Positions 16,268 through 25,339 of a stretch of 64,000 nt of DNA are shown here, piece after piece. The translations under genes were made by a program, and so were the position numbers. The stretch is from JADJYF01 sp965278995. GTDB taxonomy: Bacteria; Pseudomonadota; Gammaproteobacteria; Ga0077536. The notes under the pieces were generated by a model. That model saw only the letters and a program-made list of their open reading frames with translations, was not told the DNA's origin and did no database searches. The stretch is taken from assembly GCA_965278995.1 (NCBI GenBank), contig OZ257136.1:992001-1056000 (forward strand), given 5' to 3'. The first letter of the stretch is position 1, and the number at the start of each line of letters is the position of its first letter.

Positions 16268-17928
16268 ACGCGCGGGCTCGTCGAATGGATGGCTAGCGCA
16301 CCGCGACCGCCATCGATAATTTCGTCGTCAGAGACGCGTTGGGTGTCGGCGCGGACTGTCATGTACCGATCGAAATACTCGACCAACTCGCGCCCGATGG
16401 CAGGGTCGTAGTCAGGCCTGACGACGTGTGTCGTGCCGCCGGTGTCCTCGACCACACGACCGTCGCGGACAATCACGCGACCGTCCTTGAACACCAGAAG
16501 CGGCGTCGCGAACATGCGCTCGCGGTCGGCGTGCTCGGCATACACCGTGATATGCGCGCGCGCGCCGACACCAAGGGAACCGAAATCCGTGAGTCCGAGC
16601 GATCGCGCCGGGCCAGCGCGCGTCATGATCGCAATCTCGTAGAGGCTGTATTCGCGGTTCAGTGCACCGAGGTGACTGGCGGCAGCGGCCTCGGGATTGA
16701 TGGTCGCCAGCATGTCGCGCCGAAAACTGCTGTCCATCAACAGTCGTATAAGATGCGGATAGCTGGTGAACGGCGCACCGTTCGGGTGATCGGTGGTGAG
16801 AAAAATACGCCACGGATCGTCGATCATCAGGAACAATTCGAGACCGATGGCCCATTGCAGCGCGTTGACGAAATTCTGGTTCTTGTAGCGGAACGGGACG
16901 ACGCCGCAGCCGGCGTCGCATTCGATATCCATGCCGACCCATTTTTTCGGGTCGGCATATGCACTGCCGGCGTACTGGCGCATGGAGTCGCCGGATTCAG
17001 TCACGGTGCGGCCGAACATGATCTGGCCGACATCGATCGAAATATTCTTCTGGCGATTGACGGCTTCGGCGATCCGCGCGGCGCCGGACGAGAAGTGCCT
17101 GTCGCCTTCGGTTCCGTAACTATGGAACTGGACGTGGGTCAGGTGTGCGCGCAGGCCGTCGAGTGCGGAGATGGTCGCCAGCGTCGTGTCGAGATTACCG
17201 GGCACGCCGAGATTGCAGCCGTGAATATGCAGCGGGTGCGCCAGACCGAGTTCATGCACGGCACTGGCGAGGCTGAGCAGTATCGTCCGCGGGGTGATGC
17301 CGTAATGCGTGTTCTGCTCATCGAGATCGAGTTTGCGCTGATTGAATTTGAAGGCATTTATGCCGCCAGGGTTGACGACCTTGATCGCGAGTGCTTGCGC
17401 GGCATGCAGCGTCCAGGCAACGTAATCGCGGACCAGCTCAGGTGAGCGGCCCGCGGCCAGCGTGCGCAGCAGGAAATCGTCATTACCGAGCAGCACATAA
17501 GCGCCTTTATCGACCATCGGCGTATCGGCCATTTCCATGTGGGCCTGGCGCGCATTGGCCGGCAGCATGGCCGGTTCGAAACAGGCGACATAACCCATTT
17601 CCGCGTAGCGGTAGCCTGCCGTGCGCGTCGACGGCGCGGCGCGGCCGCAACCGGGTTGTGGATGGCGACCCATGGCGACAGCGTCAGCGGCGTGGTCTTC
17701 GGGCAGCATCATGCGCGCGATGTTGACTTTGCCGCCGCCGATATGGGTGTGCAGGTCGATGGCGCCGGCCATGACCACCCGCCCACTGAGGTCGATGAGT
17801 TCGTCGGCGTCGCGTGGATCTGCCGGCGCCGCAACGATGCGTCCGTCCCTGATATAGAGATCCTGCACAAGGCCGTCGATTCCGTTGGCGGGATCGTAGA
17901 GTCGCCCGCCGCCGAGTCGTGTCAACAT
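16264..17928 (-). CDS. fhcA: Formyltransferase/hydrolase complex subunit A
   Basis: A 554-residue amidohydrolase-fold subunit, homologous to formylmethanofuran dehydrogenase subunit A. The dinuclear-metal ligands expected from the amidohydrolase fold are recognisable: His60 and His62 (LHTHIGGG), a lysine in AIKVVNPGG near 183, histidines in PLHIHG and HLTHVQFH, and an Asp in LTTDHPNG. This subunit hydrolyses the formyl-carrier to formate. It lies 6 bases after fhcB and overlaps fhcD by 4 bases. In bacteria the complex works as a hydrolase rather than as the redox enzyme of methanogens. Confidence 0.95.
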   Translation of the reverse strand: MLTRLGGGRLYDPANGIDGLVQDLYIRDGRIVAAPADPRDADELIDLSGRVVMAGAIDLHTHIGGGKVNIARMMLPEDHAADAVAMGRHPQPGCGRAAPSTRTAGYRYAEMGYVACFEPAMLPANARQAHMEMADTPMVDKGAYVLLGNDDFLLRTLAAGRSPELVRDYVAWTLHAAQALAIKVVNPGGINAFKFNQRKLDLDEQNTHYGITPRTILLSLASAVHELGLAHPLHIHGCNLGVPGNLDTTLATISALDGLRAHLTHVQFHSYGTEGDRHFSSGAARIAEAVNRQKNISIDVGQIMFGRTVTESGDSMRQYAGSAYADPKKWVGMDIECDAGCGVVPFRYKNQNFVNALQWAIGLELFLMIDDPWRIFLTTDHPNGAPFTSYPHLIRLLMDSSFRRDMLATINPEAAAASHLGALNREYSLYEIAIMTRAGPARSLGLTDFGSLGVGARAHITVYAEHADRERMFATPLLVFKDGRVIVRDGRVVEDTGGTTHVVRPDYDPAIGRELVEYFDRYMTVRADTQRVSDDEIIDGGRGALAIHSTSPRV

Positions 17929-17934
17929 GGTCGA

Positions 17935-19236
17935 TCAGAGCCTCGCGGCGATGGCGGCCAGCACGCTGGCAACCGACGGTAGTTCACTTTCGCGCTGGCG
18001 TGCGAGCGCGACACTGACAACCGCATCAGCACGGACCAGACGCGCCGCGTGATCGACGCCCGGCGTTCCGACAGCAATGTAAACCGCCGCCTGCTCGGCG
18101 GCGGTAGTGCGCGTTGCAGCGAGAACTATCGTACGTTCAATAACGCTTGCGGGCGGTGGTTGACCGTGCCGACCGAAAGCATCCACCCACAGCAGCGCGT
18201 CGCTCGTGCCGCGTTCCAGCAGGGCTGCAGTCGAGAGACCCACCGGGTCGTAGGTGACCGTGTGTCCGCAGGCAATCCGCAGCGGATAACCGGTCAACCA
18301 GGCGCAGGTGCTTTGCGCCGTCTGGCCGCCGTCGTCACCACCGAGCGGCAGGGCAGCGGCACGCGTCGTTCGATTGAGCGCATCGACAAGCTCAAAGATT
18401 GTCGCGATTGCAGGTTCGCGTGTCGGCGCGAATGCGCCGGGCGCAAATACCAGCGCCGCATAGCGTGCGGATTGGAGTGCATCGGCGAGTTTGATCAGTG
18501 TCTGATGGGAGATGCTGCCGAAGCGCGCCGGCGTCACGCGCCGACCTTTGAGCAGCGCGAGCAGCATGGCGAGCGGTGCATGGAGCTCGGCGTTTGGTAT
18601 CTTCAAGACATCCAGCGGGCCGCGCGCAGCTGGTGGCGTTGCGCCGAGGTATATGATCGTTCGCGTCGCGAGACGCGTGTCGTCCAGCGCTTGCTCAGGG
18701 TACACGCAGCGACGCAGGAAATTCTCGTGACTGGCGGTAAGGTCGAGTCCGATCATCAGGATCAGATCGGCCCGATTGCGGACTTCCGATAACGTCGTCG
18801 CAAACCAGCCGCGCGTCTGCAGCACACGACTCATCGCGCTCAGTGTTTCGCCGTGCAGATGATCGAGCGAGGCACCGCAACGTTCGGCGAGATGAACCGC
18901 GGCACGAATACCGTCGACGTCAGTGGCGAGTCCGCCAAATAGCGGATGGTGGGCGCGTTTCAGCAGGCTGGCCGCGGCCGCGACTGCAGTGGGCAGAGGG
19001 ACTACCTTGCCCGCCACCATCGCTACCGGTTGCTGCGGCGCGCGCGCATATTCGACTGCGGCGCGACGACAACCATTGGCTTCGATATCGAAGCTGTGAT
19101 CTTCGCGTGCACGAAGATGAAGGTCGTCACACAGCAGTGAACAAAACGGGCACGCAGCCGGCAACGTCGGCAGGATCTGCGCGGCGGCCAGGCCGGATTG
19201 CGACAACTTATTGCTCCCCGCGTCTTCTGTAATCAC
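17935..19236 (-). CDS. fhcB: Formyltransferase/hydrolase complex subunit B
   Basis: A 433-residue protein related to the molybdopterin subunit B (FmdB/FwdB) of formylmethanofuran dehydrogenase. It keeps an N-terminal cysteine motif (CPFCSLLCDDL, about residues 29-39) and the segment LILMIGLD. Bacterial FhcB is thought to be catalytically inert and structural, and the full iron-sulfur and pterin-binding set of the archaeal enzyme is not evident here. The start is a GTG at 19236 next to an inverted repeat; a nearby TTG is an alternative. First gene of fhcB-A-D-C and divergent from the beta-RFAP synthase gene. Confidence 0.9.
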   Translation of the reverse strand: MITEDAGSNKLSQSGLAAAQILPTLPAACPFCSLLCDDLHLRAREDHSFDIEANGCRRAAVEYARAPQQPVAMVAGKVVPLPTAVAAAASLLKRAHHPLFGGLATDVDGIRAAVHLAERCGASLDHLHGETLSAMSRVLQTRGWFATTLSEVRNRADLILMIGLDLTASHENFLRRCVYPEQALDDTRLATRTIIYLGATPPAARGPLDVLKIPNAELHAPLAMLLALLKGRRVTPARFGSISHQTLIKLADALQSARYAALVFAPGAFAPTREPAIATIFELVDALNRTTRAAALPLGGDDGGQTAQSTCAWLTGYPLRIACGHTVTYDPVGLSTAALLERGTSDALLWVDAFGRHGQPPPASVIERTIVLAATRTTAAEQAAVYIAVGTPGVDHAARLVRADAVVSVALARQRESELPSVASVLAAIAARL

Positions 19237-19257
19237 ATTCCGTACAGGGTGGAATGT
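19235..19257. promoter_or_regulatory. Inverted repeat at the fhcB start, divergent region
   Basis: ACATTCC at 19235-19241 and GGAATGT at 19251-19257 form a 7-bp inverted repeat with a 9-base spacer. It overlaps the fhcB start codon and lies in the gap shared with the divergent H4MPT biosynthesis genes, so it could be an operator for both or an mRNA hairpin controlling fhcB translation. Confidence 0.35.
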
Positions 19258-19417
19258 TTGTCATCAACCAGGATCAATAAGGCATTCACCCGGTCTGGAT
19301 ACGTTAGCACACGCCCTCGCCGTATTTCATCCGCCTACCGGTGATCGCTCACACCTGCACGCGTTGTCCAGTCGGCGCCGTATGGAGAGGCGCCGTGCCT
19401 TCGTGCAGTGCTGTCTC

Positions 19418-19423
19418 TATAAT
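19418..19423 (+). promoter_or_regulatory. -10 box before the beta-RFAP synthase gene
   Basis: A perfect TATAAT at 19418-19423 lies about 35 bases before the chosen GTG start. No good -35 hexamer is found at the right distance, so an activator may be needed or the leader may be very short. Confidence 0.4.
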
Positions 19424-19457
19424 GCGCCCAATTCTGACTGGATGGTGCTTAGCTGAC

Positions 19458-20462
19458 GTGTCAGCCAACGTTTCCTCAATCCGTGTTGAAGCACCTGCAC
19501 GCCTGCATTTGGGTTTCCTCGATCCCGGTGCCAGCAGCGGGCGCCACTACGGCAGCATTGGGCTGGCGCTGGACACACTCACCACGACGGTCAGTACGGA
19601 GCCCTCTGCCACACTTGAGATCACGGGCCCTCATGCAATTCAAGCGCGCCTGATAGTCGATACGCTGATCCGATACTACGCACTGCCGAACAGCTTCTCG
19701 CTGCGGATCGAACAAGCTATCCCCGTGCATGCGGGTCTTGGATCCGGCACGCAGCTGGCGCTTGCCGTCGGCACGGCGATGCTCCGTACCTGCGGCCGCG
19801 ATGTTGGTACTTCCGATCTCGGTGCACTTCTCGGGCGAGGTCGCCGTTCCGGCATCGGCATGAATCTGTTCGAGCACGGCGGCCTCGTCGTCGATGGCGG
19901 GCGTGGCCCCCTAACCGTGATACCGCCCATGATCAGCCGACTGGGATTTCCGCCGGACTGGCGCGTTCTGCTTGTGTTCGATGAGACTCATCGCGGCTTG
20001 AGCGGGAGCGCGGAACTCAACGCGTTCAGCGCCTTACCAGCAATGACGGCGTCGACTGCGGCGCATTTGTGCCAGTGCACCTTGCTGGGTGTGTTGCCGG
20101 CGATCGCCGAAGTCGATTTCCCGGCGTTCAGCCGCGCCATTGCCGAAATTCAAGCCGTGATCGGTGACTATTTTGCGGCCGTTCAAGCCGGTCGCTATAG
20201 CAGTCGGCGAGTCGAGGATGTGATCGCTTATCTGAACCGCCATTGTGGTGTCGTCGGTGTCGGTCAAAGCAGCTGGGGGCCGACTGCATTCGCGTTCCTC
20301 GATAGCGAGTCACGTGCAGAAGCTGCACTGGTCGACGTTCGAAAAGCTTTTGGTGATGTCGCGGGATTGCGTTTCATGGTGTGTGGCGGGCGCAATCACG
20401 GCGCCATAATAGAACCTCGGGCGGCGGCCACGACAACGGCGCGACGCAAGTCTGTCGGCTGA
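19458..20462 (+). CDS. Beta-ribofuranosylaminobenzene 5'-phosphate synthase
   Basis: A GHMP-kinase-fold protein (334 residues from the chosen GTG) that condenses p-hydroxy- or p-aminobenzoate with PRPP, the committed step of methanopterin-type cofactor synthesis. The N-terminal APARLHLGFLD and the GHMP phosphate loop AGLGSGTQLALAVG (about residues 92-105) are clear, as are GRRSGIGMNLF and VGQSSWGPTAFAF, both typical of this synthase. An ATG at 19422 and a longer open frame exist, but the family homology starts at about SSIRVEAPARL, so the GTG at 19458 is preferred. It heads the plus-strand H4MPT cluster (orf4 in Methylobacterium nomenclature). Confidence 0.88.
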   Translation: MSANVSSIRVEAPARLHLGFLDPGASSGRHYGSIGLALDTLTTTVSTEPSATLEITGPHAIQARLIVDTLIRYYALPNSFSLRIEQAIPVHAGLGSGTQLALAVGTAMLRTCGRDVGTSDLGALLGRGRRSGIGMNLFEHGGLVVDGGRGPLTVIPPMISRLGFPPDWRVLLVFDETHRGLSGSAELNAFSALPAMTASTAAHLCQCTLLGVLPAIAEVDFPAFSRAIAEIQAVIGDYFAAVQAGRYSSRRVEDVIAYLNRHCGVVGVGQSSWGPTAFAFLDSESRAEAALVDVRKAFGDVAGLRFMVCGGRNHGAIIEPRAAATTTARRKSVG

Positions 20463-20513
20463 GCGTGCGCACGGCGTGAGCCCGTCGCTAGTGAAGAATC
20501 GAGCACCTGGCGG

Positions 20514-21728
20514 GTGAGCAAAGCAGTGAGTACGCCGAGGGTTACGTCCGTGAAAGGGGCGCAGCGTCGTGTGCTGATCCTCGCCCGTTCCGGGCGCTCA
20601 TTGGCAGCAGCTGCGCGTGCGGCGGGCTGGCAGCCGTCCGTCATCGATCAATTCGGTGATGAAGACACCCGCAGCCTGTCACGGGCGTGGTGGACTGTCG
20701 CCGCCGATGCCGAATTGAATTTCGATGCAGACGAAACGCTGGCCTGTGTTGCGCGTGCTCAACGCGATACCGGCGAACAACCGATAGTGTTGAGCGCTGG
20801 ACTCGAAAATGCCGCGCCATTGGTGGCCGCGCTCGAACGACGTTATCAAGTGCTGGCGTGTACGGCGAGTTCGCTCGCGGCGCTGGCGGCACGGCCAACG
20901 GCGCTGGCACGACTGGCGCTGCGCCCGCAGCTTCGAATTCCGGTAACCATTGCGCATCGCCCGCAGGTCGCGAATGGCTGGCTGGCCAAGCACAACGGCG
21001 CGTGTGGCGGTATGCACGTGCAGGCACTGACCTCGAAAGTTCGGGGACGAGCGGGCGTCTATTACCAGAGAGCCGTGAGCGGCGACAGCGTTTCAGTGAT
21101 GTTCCTCGCTGGTGCCGATGCCTGCACACCGTGTGCGACGTTCCAACATCTGCGCTGGCATCCGTCGCCGAGCGAGCCGTACCGTTACGAAGGCGCGGTC
21201 TGCCTGCCGGCGCCGGACGCGGCATTGCTGGCGCAGAGCAGCGTCGTCGGCATGACGGTGGCGAGTGAATTTGATTTGCGCGGTTGCTTCGGAGTGGATT
21301 TCATCCGTCACGACGTCGGTACGCTGTATCTTGTCGATATCAATCCACGGCCGCCGGCAACGCTCGATCTCGTCGCAGACCGAGGCCGCATCTTTGCCGC
21401 CCACATGACGGCCTGTGCACACGGTAGTTACGTCTATCGACGGCCACTGACCCGACTAGCGCGCGCCCACCTTATTCTCTACGCCGAGCGTCTCTGGCGT
21501 GTTCCACCACGCTTCAGCTGGCCGGCATGGGTAGCGGACCGTCCGCCCGCGGACTCGGTTGTCATGGCCGGTGCGCCGTTATGTACGCTGTTGGCCGCCG
21601 CAGCGGATACAGCGGCTGCGCGCCGCAAGCTCGGCGAACGCTACGCGCAGCTGCGCGCGCAAATTGGACTTGCCGGGCGCTCGCCGCTGCCGGACACGAT
21701 TGGTGTCCGGCAGCGGAGTTATCCGTAA
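20514..21728 (+). CDS. ATP-grasp domain protein of the H4MPT cluster (Orf17-like)
   Basis: A 404-residue protein with an ATP-grasp core: a nucleotide-binding strand and loop (WLAKHNGACGGMHV, about residues 163-176) and the metal-binding end motif LYLVDINPRPPATLDL near 276-291. The N-terminal 50 residues resemble a preATP-grasp domain. Proteins of this kind are found beside mch in methylotrophs and are needed for, or associated with, H4MPT pathway function, probably as carboxylate-amine ligases in cofactor synthesis; the exact reaction is unsettled. The GTG start at 20514 is uncertain, and another GTG lies at 20526. It is followed by mch after 31 bases. Confidence 0.78.
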   Translation: MSKAVSTPRVTSVKGAQRRVLILARSGRSLAAAARAAGWQPSVIDQFGDEDTRSLSRAWWTVAADAELNFDADETLACVARAQRDTGEQPIVLSAGLENAAPLVAALERRYQVLACTASSLAALAARPTALARLALRPQLRIPVTIAHRPQVANGWLAKHNGACGGMHVQALTSKVRGRAGVYYQRAVSGDSVSVMFLAGADACTPCATFQHLRWHPSPSEPYRYEGAVCLPAPDAALLAQSSVVGMTVASEFDLRGCFGVDFIRHDVGTLYLVDINPRPPATLDLVADRGRIFAAHMTACAHGSYVYRRPLTRLARAHLILYAERLWRVPPRFSWPAWVADRPPADSVVMAGAPLCTLLAAAADTAAARRKLGERYAQLRAQIGLAGRSPLPDTIGVRQRSYP

Positions 21729-21759
21729 GTCCGGTCCACAACAGGGGGAGTGTCCGATC

Positions 21760-22743
21760 ATGACCAAGCTCGAACTCACGAATAGCTGCAACGTGAATGC
21801 GACAGTGCAGCCGCTGGTAGCGGAACTGCTGGCGCAGGCCGCCGATTATCGCGTCGCTGTCAGCCGACATGATGACGGCGTGACGTTTATCGATGCCGGG
21901 ATCACGGTCTCTGGCGGCCTGGAAGCGGGTCGCCTGATCAGCGAGATCTGCATGGGGGGTCTTGGTCGCGTGGCGTTGTCTGCCGCTGCGCCGTTCGCGC
22001 GCTGGCGCTGGCAGGTCAATGTTACGGCGCGACATCCAATTATCGCCTGCCTCGGATCGCAGTACGCCGGCTGGAGCCTCAGTCACGGCGAAGGGAAAGG
22101 CGCATTCCACGCGCTCGGTTCGGGGCCGGCGCGCGCGATGGGCAGCAAGGAAGAACTGTTCGATGAACTCGGCTATCGCACGCCGCCGGGTCCAACAGTC
22201 ATCGTGCTCGAAGTCGACCGCGTACCGCCGGCCGCAATCACCGACAAAATCGTGCAGCGCTGCGGCATCGCTCCCGAACAGCTGACAGTGATACTGACGC
22301 CGACGACAAGTCTTGCGGGAGGCGTACAGATTGTTGCACGCGTACTTGAAGTTGCGCTGCATAAGGTTCATGCGCTGCAGTTCCCGCTCGATCAGGTCGT
22401 CGATGGGGCAGCGTGTGCGCCGCTGCCACCGCCATCGCCGAAATTCATGACCGCGATGGGGCGTACCAACGACGCCATACTGTTTGGCGGCCAGGTGCAG
22501 CTGTATGTCGATGGCGATGACGATGCGGCTCGAACGCTGGCCGAGCAGCTGCCGAGCGCGTCGTCTCGCGATTTTGGCCGACCGTTCGCACAGGTTTTCA
22601 AGGATTGCGGCTACGACTTCTACAAAGTCGATCCAATGTTGTTCTCGCCTGCTCATGCGGTCGTGACGAATGTACGCAGTGGGAATAGTTTTGAAAGTGG
22701 ACAGCTGCACGAAACACTGCTGGAGCAGTCCTTCTCGGGCTGA
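21760..22743 (+). CDS. mch: Methenyl-H4MPT cyclohydrolase
   Basis: A 327-residue cytoplasmic enzyme that hydrolyses methenyl-H4MPT to formyl-H4MPT, the step before the Fhc complex. Recognisable family segments are GGLEAGRLISEICMGGLG near residue 47, IIACLGSQYAGWSLS near 90, FHALGSGPARAM near 115 and GRTNDAILFGGQVQLYVDG near 235. The ATG at 21760 follows a strong GGGGGAG; the longer frame upstream overlaps the previous gene and is not coding. It sits 4 bases before the RimK-like ligase gene. Confidence 0.95.
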   Translation: MTKLELTNSCNVNATVQPLVAELLAQAADYRVAVSRHDDGVTFIDAGITVSGGLEAGRLISEICMGGLGRVALSAAAPFARWRWQVNVTARHPIIACLGSQYAGWSLSHGEGKGAFHALGSGPARAMGSKEELFDELGYRTPPGPTVIVLEVDRVPPAAITDKIVQRCGIAPEQLTVILTPTTSLAGGVQIVARVLEVALHKVHALQFPLDQVVDGAACAPLPPPSPKFMTAMGRTNDAILFGGQVQLYVDGDDDAARTLAEQLPSASSRDFGRPFAQVFKDCGYDFYKVDPMLFSPAHAVVTNVRSGNSFESGQLHETLLEQSFSG

Positions 22744-22747
22744 GTGA

Positions 22748-23656
22748 ATGGCGAAACAAAGCGTAGCGCTGTTCACCGACGAAGCCGGCTGGCATGGCGC
22801 CGAACTGTTGCGATGGTTCGATGCTCACGGCTTGCGTGCGGTGGAAGTCTCCCTGACGGCCTGTCGTATCGAGCTCGATGGAGCAGGGTCGGGACTTGTT
22901 GTACCGGGTTTTGATGGCGAATTGCCGCACGCTGCATTCGTGCGCGGCGTACCCGGAGGATCACTCGAGGCGATTACGTTGCGTCTCGGCGTTCTTCATC
23001 ATCTCGCCCATCTCGGTTGTGTGGTCATGAATACGGCGCGAACCATCGAACGTACTGTCGACAAAGGCATGACCAGTCTGTTGCTGCGCGCGGCCGGTGT
23101 GCCGACACCGCGAACGCTGGTGACGGAGACCGCGAATCTTGCCCATGACTATGTCGCCCGCGAACTCGCTCAAGGCCGCACACTGGTCAAGAAGCCATTG
23201 TTCGGATCCCAAGGCAATGGTCTGCGGCATATCCAACGCGAGGACGACCTGCGTTATCTGCTGCCTGGCGAAGTCGCCTATCTGCAGGAATTTATCGAGC
23301 CGGCAGCGGCCGACTATCGCGACTATCGGGTGATGGTCATCGAGGGTACAGCGGTCGCGGCGATGGAGCGGGTAAGCGAGCATTGGATCACCAATCGCGC
23401 GCAGGGAGCCGTCTGCCGGCGCTGGATTCTGCCGGCGCCAGTTGCGGATCTAGCGGTGGCCGCCGCTGCTGCCGTCGAAGCCGACTATGCGGGCGTCGAT
23501 TTGATGCAGACGACGGAGGGTCGCTGGCTGGTGACCGAAGTCAACGGCATCCCTGCCTGGCAAGGGTTGCAGCGCGCCAGCGGCGTCAATGTCACCGCTC
23601 TGATCGGCGCGGCGATACAGTCACGACTTGCCCAGAGTGGCTGCTTCAGGCGCTGA
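22748..23656 (+). CDS. RimK-like ATP-grasp ligase (Orf5 type)
   Basis: A 302-residue ATP-grasp protein of the RimK/MptN class. Nucleotide-binding residues are in LVKKPLFGSQGNGLRH (about 148-163), followed by YLQEFIEPA and the terminal metal site GVDLMQTTEGRWLVTEVNGIP (residues within about 249-270). In archaea the homologous MptN adds glutamate to tetrahydromethanopterin, and in methylotrophs the gene (orf5) is linked to mch, so glutamylation of the cofactor or of methylofuran is the likely reaction. It abuts the next gene directly, with no gap. Confidence 0.82.
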   Translation: MAKQSVALFTDEAGWHGAELLRWFDAHGLRAVEVSLTACRIELDGAGSGLVVPGFDGELPHAAFVRGVPGGSLEAITLRLGVLHHLAHLGCVVMNTARTIERTVDKGMTSLLLRAAGVPTPRTLVTETANLAHDYVARELAQGRTLVKKPLFGSQGNGLRHIQREDDLRYLLPGEVAYLQEFIEPAAADYRDYRVMVIEGTAVAAMERVSEHWITNRAQGAVCRRWILPAPVADLAVAAAAAVEADYAGVDLMQTTEGRWLVTEVNGIPAWQGLQRASGVNVTALIGAAIQSRLAQSGCFRR

Positions 23657-24502
23657 ATGAGCGAACGTCTGCTGGTTCTTGCATCGACGCTGGCACGAGC
23701 CTGTCGGCTGGATGTGGTCGCTCCGAAGCCGGGTAACGTCAGTCTGTGGTCCGCAGGGCATGGCATGACTGCGCAGGATTTTTTGCTCAGCGCGCAGGTC
23801 GCGGCACCGGCGCTGGCGCGTGCCGGCGCGAGTGTCGGCGAACGTATCGAGACTGCGGTCGCGGCGACGTTCGCAGCCATTGGCACCAACACAAATCTCG
23901 GTATCGTTCTGCTGCTGGCACCGCTCGCACGCGCTTGCGAGCTGCCTCACGGCAGCTTGCGCGAACGCCTTGCCAGCGTGCTCGAGACGCTCAGCCTGGC
24001 GGACGCCGAGTGCTGCTTCCGTGCCATCCGACAGGCCAGTCCGGCAGGACTTGGCACGGTCGAGCGCGAAGATGTCGCGCAGCCGCCCGCGAGCGATCTG
24101 CTGGCAGTCATGCGGCTAGCGGCGCCCCGCGACAGCATTGCGCTGCAGTATGCAACGGGATATCGCGACATCTTCGAGGGTGGTCTGCCGGTGCTGCGAG
24201 AAGCGCGCGAGCGCTGGCGCTCGCTCGTCTGGGCGACCGTTGCTTGCTACCTGCGGTTTCTGGTCGAAATTCCGGATACGCACGTTGTGCGCAAGCACGG
24301 CGAGGGCGCGGCGCAGCGACTGCAGGCGCGCGCCCGGGAGGTGGAATCAGCCCTGAAAGCGTGCGAGAATCCACGCCGATTCGCGCGCGAGCTCGACGCA
24401 TTCGATCGCGAGTTGAAATCGGGGGGTGTGAATCCTGGAACGAGCGCTGACCTGACCGTGGCCAGCGTGGCGACGCTGCTGCTGATAGAGCGATCGCTGT
24501 AG
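23657..24502 (+). CDS. CitG/MdcB-like triphosphoribosyl-dephospho-CoA synthase family protein (Orf7 type)
   Basis: A 281-residue helical protein resembling triphosphoribosyl-dephospho-CoA synthase (CitG/MdcB). Family landmarks are RLDVVAPKPGNVSLWS near residue 16, TNTNLGIVLLLAPL near 78 and the DTHVVRKHG segment near 210. No citrate lyase or malonate decarboxylase genes are near. In methylotrophs the equivalent gene (orf7) accompanies mch and fae, so it has probably been recruited for H4MPT or methylofuran cofactor synthesis. Translation starts at the base after the previous stop. Confidence 0.78.
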   Translation: MSERLLVLASTLARACRLDVVAPKPGNVSLWSAGHGMTAQDFLLSAQVAAPALARAGASVGERIETAVAATFAAIGTNTNLGIVLLLAPLARACELPHGSLRERLASVLETLSLADAECCFRAIRQASPAGLGTVEREDVAQPPASDLLAVMRLAAPRDSIALQYATGYRDIFEGGLPVLREARERWRSLVWATVACYLRFLVEIPDTHVVRKHGEGAAQRLQARAREVESALKACENPRRFARELDAFDRELKSGGVNPGTSADLTVASVATLLLIERSL

Positions 24503-24504
24503 AG

Positions 24505-24519
24505 TGCATGCGACATGCA
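24505..24519. promoter_or_regulatory. Inverted repeat upstream of fae
   Basis: TGCATG at 24505-24510 and CATGCA at 24514-24519, separated by CGA, form a short symmetric site 190 bases before the fae start, within the 207-base gap that must hold the fae promoter. It may be an operator; nothing else in the gap is clear. Confidence 0.3.
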
Positions 24520-24709
24520 TACGCTGTTCGCCCCGACGACTGGAATCCTCCGCCCGTCACACCCGTGCCGGGAGCACAATCGAGCGCGTGGCTGTGTAAT
24601 GCAGATACGCCGAACGAAACGCTGACGAGGTGTTGGCGCAATGTCCATATTCAAAGCACTCTTTGCAACACAAACTGCACACACAGCAGTATTAGAAGGA
24701 GAACAAGGC

Positions 24710-25222
24710 ATGGCAGTGGTAGACAGAGTACTGGTGGGAGAATCGTTGGTCGGTGATGGCAACGAGGTCGCTCATATCGACTTGATCATGGGCCCACGCG
24801 GCAGTGCCGCGGAGTCCGCATTCTGCAATTGCATCACGAACAACAAAGATGGCTTCAGCAGCCTGCTGGCAGTGGTCGCGCCTAACCTGGCGGTCAAGCC
24901 GAACACCGTGATGTTCAACAAAGTCACCATCAAGGGTTCCAAGCAGGCCGTACAGATGTTCGGTCCGGCCCAGCGCGGTGTGGCAATGGCCGTTGCTGAC
25001 AGCGTCGAGGATGGCACCATCCCGGCGGCAGAAGCCGACGACATCTTCATCTGCGTCGGTGTCTTTATTCACTGGCTGGCAGAAGACAACGCCAAGATCC
25101 AGGATTACAACTATCAGGCGACCAAAGAATCCATCCAGCGTGCGATTGCGCGCCAGCCAAAGGCTTCTGAGGTCGTGGCCAAGAAGAGCACTGCGGACCA
25201 TCCTTTCCAGGCCCACAGCTGA
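24710..25222 (+). CDS. fae: Formaldehyde-activating enzyme
   Basis: A 170-residue protein that condenses formaldehyde with H4MPT to methylene-H4MPT, the entry to the pathway. The sequence matches Fae from its first residues (VLVGESLVGDGNEVAHIDL) through GSAAESAFCNCITNNKDGF to the conserved YNYQATKESIQRA end. An in-frame ATG lies at 24641, but the start at 24710 is preceded by a strong AAGGAG at the right distance and begins the homology. A separate leader of about 200 bases and a strong terminator behind it suggest that fae is expressed at high level as its own unit. Confidence 0.95.
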   Translation: MAVVDRVLVGESLVGDGNEVAHIDLIMGPRGSAAESAFCNCITNNKDGFSSLLAVVAPNLAVKPNTVMFNKVTIKGSKQAVQMFGPAQRGVAMAVADSVEDGTIPAAEADDIFICVGVFIHWLAEDNAKIQDYNYQATKESIQRAIARQPKASEVVAKKSTADHPFQAHS

Positions 25223-25261
25223 GACATCGTCGGCCGCTTGCGGCCGTGTCGTGCGACTGAA

Positions 25262-25291
25262 CGCCCCGTACTGCGGGGCGTTTCGGTTTTC
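25262..25291 (+). terminator. Rho-independent terminator of fae
   Basis: A 7-bp GC stem (CGCCCCG with CGGGGCG, 25262-25280, loop TACTG) is followed by TTTCGGTTTT. It lies 40 bases past the fae stop. Confidence 0.8.
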
Positions 25292-25339
25292 ACCGCACTA
25301 GGACATGCTACCCGCAGAACTGCAGGCGCGGGATCATCG

